15,340 nt of DNA from contig JANMNW010000602.1 of NCBI GenBank assembly GCA_031368515.1, positions 1-15,340 on the forward strand, written 5' to 3'. Each line of letters opens with the position of its first letter. Within the stretch, counting starts at the first letter, position 1. A program made the translations under genes and the position numbers. This DNA comes from CANJQH01 sp031368515 (GTDB lineage Bacteria > Chloroflexota > Anaerolineae > J036 > Brachytrichaceae). Of the stretch, positions 13,014 to 15,340 are shown piece after piece. The notes beneath the pieces were generated by a model. The model saw only the letters and a program-made list of their open reading frames with translations. It did not search any database and was not told where the DNA came from.

Positions 13014-13737
13014 CCTGTAATTCGTCCCGCACTTGCCCGACTACTTCGCCAAACTCCGGCGTGCGCTCGATATTCCAATTGCGCGGGCGGGGCAGGTTGA
13101 CTGGAATGATCGCGGCCACCCGGCCGGGGCGAGGCGTCAGCACCACGATGCGGTCGGCCAGAAACACCGCCTCGCTGATGCTGTGCGTGACAAATAGCGC
13201 AGTGGTGCCGGCGCTGCGGCAAATCTCTGCCAGCGCCAGTGTGAGCGTTTCGCGCGTCATGGCGTCGAGCGCGCCGAAGGGCTCGTCCAACAACAGGATG
13301 GGCGGCTGCGTCACCAGCGCGCGCGCCAGTGCCACGCGTTGGGCCATGCCTCCGCTCAGTTCGCGCGGCGGCGCATCGGCAAAACCTTGCAGTCCGACTG
13401 TTTCGATCAAATCGGCCACGCGCTTCGATTCGGTCAATCCGCGCAGTTCCAGTGGCAGCGCGATGTTGCGCCGCACGCTGCGCCAAGGCAACAGCGCCGC
13501 ATCCTGAAACATCAGGCTCACGCGATCGCTTGGGCCGGTGATGCGTTGGCCGTCCAAAAGAATGTGCCCGCTGCTGCAGGTGTGCAGGCCGGCGGCGATG
13601 CGCAACAGCGTGCTTTTGCCGCATCCGCTCGGCCCGACGATGGCCACCAATTCGCCCGATTGCACGCGCAGCGACACATCGCGAAGCGCTTCAACCCCGT
13701 TTGGATAGATATGGGTGACACGGTCGATGGTTAGCAT
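12985..13737 (-). CDS. ABC importer ATP-binding protein (SsuB/TauB/ThiZ-like)
   Basis: Cytoplasmic ATPase of a small-molecule importer; 250 residues. Walker A GPSGCGKST (35-43), Q-loop LMFQDAALLPWRSVRRN (about 75-91), signature LSGGMAQRVALARAL, Walker B ILLLDEPFGALDAMTR and H-loop VTHSISEAVFLADRIVVL are all intact. The FQDxxLLPW and DEPFGALDAMTR strings are typical of the nitrate/sulfonate/taurine/thiamine-precursor class. The ATG at 13737 (MLTIDRVTHIYPNG) is preferred to a longer frame from 13893, whose extra residues translate the heptamer repeats. No Shine-Dalgarno sequence is seen before it. It is the last gene of the permease, lipoprotein, ATPase group, but lies 139 bases behind the lipoprotein gene, beyond a large hairpin. 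Its 3' end overlaps cdaA by 29 bases on the other strand. Confidence 0.92.
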   Translation of the reverse strand: MLTIDRVTHIYPNGVEALRDVSLRVQSGELVAIVGPSGCGKSTLLRIAAGLHTCSSGHILLDGQRITGPSDRVSLMFQDAALLPWRSVRRNIALPLELRGLTESKRVADLIETVGLQGFADAPPRELSGGMAQRVALARALVTQPPILLLDEPFGALDAMTRETLTLALAEICRSAGTTALFVTHSISEAVFLADRIVVLTPRPGRVAAIIPVNLPRPRNWNIERTPEFGEVVGQVRDELQAISPATATS

Positions 13738-13773
13738 GATCGGCAGCCCGGAGTCCTGAATCCCGAGTCTTTT

Positions 13774-13876
13774 AGTCCCGAGTCCCGAGTCCCGAAAGTG
13801 ATGCGAAGTCCTTGACACAGCTGTCAAGCCCCGCCACAACTTTTCTAAGGACTCGGGACTCGGGACTCGGGACTCG
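13774..13876. repeat. Inverted arrays of a 7-bp repeat with an inner dyad
   Basis: Three AGTCCCG units (13774-13794) face four GGACTCG units (13849-13876), with more degenerate copies at 13751-13770. The arms 13774-13795 and 13853-13874 are exact reverse complements over 22 bases around a 57-base loop. Inside the loop CTTGACA (13811-13817) and TGTCAAG (13822-13828) form a second hairpin with a 4-base loop. The right array touches the stop codon of the lipoprotein gene. It could act as a terminator or mRNA-stabilising structure between lipoprotein and ATPase genes. Heptamer tandem repeats of similar sequence (STRR) are known from cyanobacterial spacers; here this is only an analogy. Confidence 0.8.
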
Positions 13877-14842
13877 CTACGGCACAAACTCATTCGTAAA
13901 GAACGTGTTGACGTCGGCTTTTTCTTTGACCTGGCCCATGGTCAGAAGAATGTCCTGAGTGTTGCTCCAGGCGGCCGCGTCAGAAATGCCGAGTTTGGGG
14001 CCTTTCATTGTCTCGATGGTAGCGGCAAGAACGGCCCTTTGAATTGCGTCATCGGTTTTGAATCCTTCGACAAATTTGGCGGTCACCTTCATGGCCTCGT
14101 CTGGATTCTTGATGGTGTCATCAATGCCCCGCAACATAGCCTTGACCATGCCTTTGACCAGCGCGGGGTTGTCCTTGATCGTCTTTTCGTTGGTCATCAA
14201 CCCGTTGGCCACCATGTTCACCTGCTCGCCGATGTTGATAGTATTTACTTTCAAGCCGTTCTGCGTCAGCACAACCGGTTCGTTGACCACATAGCCCACG
14301 GCTGCGTCGACCTTGCCCTGTTGCACCGCCGCGGCTTGGGTAAAGCCAATTTCCTGCGCATTGACATCGCTCTCCTGCAGGCCGTTGGCTTGCAGATAGG
14401 CGCGCCAGCCGACATACGTCGCGCCAAAAAAGCCGGGCAGGCCGACGGTCTTGCCCTTCAAGTCGGCGGGAGAGTTGATGCCTTTTTCAGCCAGGCTAAA
14501 GACCGCTATCGGGTATTTGCGATACCACTGCGCCACATATTTGACAGGCAGCCCCTGCGCGCGCGCCAGCACCACTTGTTCGCCGCTCACCACGGCAAAT
14601 GGCAGCTCGCCCGCTCCGACCAGCTTGACGCCGTCGGTCTCAAACTTGTAGTCGAATTCAATCTCGATCCCTTCCGCCGCAAAATACCCTTTGTCAACCG
14701 CCATATAGAACGGCGCATATTGCACATTGGCGATAAAGCCCATTGGCAGACGCACTTTGGTCTTGATTGCAGGTGTGCTGGCGCCGGCGCATGCGGCGAG
14801 CATCATGGATAGAACGGTTGACAACATGACTTGCTTGTTCAC
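13877..14842 (-). CDS. ABC importer substrate-binding lipoprotein, NMT1/THI5-like
   Basis: A 321-residue exported binding protein that delivers its ligand to the adjacent permease. The N-terminus MNKQVMLSTVLSMMLAAC is a lipoprotein signal with lipobox LAAC and lipidated Cys18. The mature part begins KVRLPMGFIANVQYAPFYMA followed by VDKGYFAAEGIEIEF, the NMT1/THI5-like pattern shared by ThiY (pyrimidine precursor of thiamine), RibY (riboflavin, described in Chloroflexus) and SsuA (sulfonates). AVVSGEQVVLARAQGLPVKY and LKGKTVGLPGFFGATYVGWR are further family blocks. The ligand cannot be decided from these. The start is GTG at 14842 with a strong GAAGGAGA eight bases upstream. It follows the permease by 29 bases and is its operon partner. 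Confidence 0.9.
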   Translation of the reverse strand: MNKQVMLSTVLSMMLAACAGASTPAIKTKVRLPMGFIANVQYAPFYMAVDKGYFAAEGIEIEFDYKFETDGVKLVGAGELPFAVVSGEQVVLARAQGLPVKYVAQWYRKYPIAVFSLAEKGINSPADLKGKTVGLPGFFGATYVGWRAYLQANGLQESDVNAQEIGFTQAAAVQQGKVDAAVGYVVNEPVVLTQNGLKVNTINIGEQVNMVANGLMTNEKTIKDNPALVKGMVKAMLRGIDDTIKNPDEAMKVTAKFVEGFKTDDAIQRAVLAATIETMKGPKLGISDAAAWSNTQDILLTMGQVKEKADVNTFFTNEFVP

Positions 14843-14871
14843 TGCTTTGTCTCCTTCGGTTCGATTTATCT

Positions 14872-15340
14872 TCAGCGCACGCGCTGTGCCAGTCGTTCCA
14901 GCACGCGCACAGATGCATAGACTGACAATGCGGATAGCACCGTCGCGACGATGGCGGCCATGACCAACGCGGTGTCATACAGGCCGCTGGCTTGGTTCAT
15001 CAGAAAACCAAGTCCGCGGTTGGCGCTGATGAATTCGCCGGTCAGCGCGCCGATCATGGCGAGCGTGCCGCCTGTGCGCAGTCCGGCAAACACATAGGGC
15101 AGGGCGGCTGGCAGCTCGAGCTTTGTGAATGTATTCCAACGCGATGCGTTCAGCATGCGAAACAGATCGATCAGCCGCGGCGAGAGTGCGCGCAGCCCGG
15201 CGATTACGTTAATGGTGATGGGAAAGAACACGATTAAGGTGCACACCAGCAGCTTGGCCACGAAGCCGCTGCCGAACCAGATGAATAACAGCGGCGCGAT
15301 AGCGATGACCGGGATACCTTGCGACGCCACCATGAATGGC
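14872..15340 (-). CDS. ABC importer permease, partial (SsuC/ThiX-like)
   Basis: C-terminal 155 residues or so of an inner-membrane permease; the gene continues beyond the right edge (the frame is open to 15339, reading PFMVASQGIPVIAIAPLLFI). It contains the EAA loop that docks the ATPase (about INVIAGLRALSPRLIDLFRM, then ASRWNTFTKLELPAALPYVF and AGLRTG), and TALTGEF-like GALTGEFISANRGLGFLMNQ typical of the nitrate/sulfonate/thiamine-precursor permeases (BPD_transp_1). At least four transmembrane helices are visible. TGA at 14874-14872 is 29 bases before the lipoprotein GTG. The operon promoter, and any riboswitch that would reveal the ligand, must lie outside the window. Confidence 0.9.
   Translation of the reverse strand, partial: PFMVASQGIPVIAIAPLLFIWFGSGFVAKLLVCTLIVFFPITINVIAGLRALSPRLIDLFRMLNASRWNTFTKLELPAALPYVFAGLRTGGTLAMIGALTGEFISANRGLGFLMNQASGLYDTALVMAAIVATVLSALSVYASVRVLERLAQRVR

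Noticed and set aside
13751..13876. CRISPR array
   Set aside because: Units are 7 bp without unique spacers and occur in both orientations; no cas gene is in the window.
13738..13893. N-terminal extension of the importer ATPase to an ATG at 13893
   Set aside because: The extra residues (SESRVPSPES type) are translated heptamer repeats and would overlap the lipoprotein gene; the family begins at MLTIDRVTHIY.
14843..14871. Riboswitch between permease and lipoprotein genes
   Set aside because: The gap is 29 bases and is filled by a Shine-Dalgarno sequence; too short for any aptamer.

Overview
The window looks like a chromosomal segment of a GC-rich bacterium, most likely a member of the Chloroflexota (Anaerolineae-like). 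The pointers are Thr/Pro-rich (TPTPT) linkers followed by prealbumin-like repeats, a GT-C type DUF2723 membrane protein, a zinc-finger-free DUF4367-like partner of an ECF sigma factor, and a NMT1/THI5-type importer. This assignment is inference from gene content; no rRNA or tRNA is present.

Region 1 (1-1765) is a gene graveyard. On the minus strand, 1-330 holds a fragment of a GH78 alpha-L-rhamnosidase in which N-terminal sequence runs almost directly into C-terminal-type sequence, with one frameshift. On the plus strand, 421-1765 holds an eroded secreted protein: kelch/galactose-oxidase-like fragment, single-haem cytochrome c domain, Thr/Pro linker and two prealbumin-like repeats, spread over three frames.

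Region 2 (1847-5222, minus strand) is a compact four-gene operon: ECF sigma factor, membrane-anchored DUF4367-like protein (probable anti-sigma), ABC ATPase and ABC-2 permease, with gaps or overlaps of only a few bases and a good promoter in front. A 55-codon DUF2256 zinc-ribbon gene (5276-5443) sits just upstream.

Region 3 (5529-9337, plus) is a large DUF2723 membrane protein whose stop codon overlaps the start of xseA (exonuclease VII large subunit). Facing it (9367-11055, minus) is a membrane protein with an alkaline-phosphatase-like domain in which every metal-ligand motif I can locate is altered, so it is probably a pseudoenzyme.

Region 4 (11209-13013, plus) contains argF (ornithine carbamoyltransferase) and cdaA (diadenylate cyclase). 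CdaA converges on, and overlaps by 29 bp, the ATPase of an ABC importer (12985-15340, minus: permease, lipoprotein, ATPase) of the thiamine-precursor/riboflavin/sulfonate type.

Two non-coding spacers (11091-11152 and 13774-13876) share a design: short tandem units of 6 or 7 bp on one side and their reverse complement on the other, making long hairpins. Several genes have a promoter -10 element only 8-10 bases before the start codon and no Shine-Dalgarno sequence, suggesting leaderless or nearly leaderless transcripts, while internal operon genes carry clear Shine-Dalgarno sequences.
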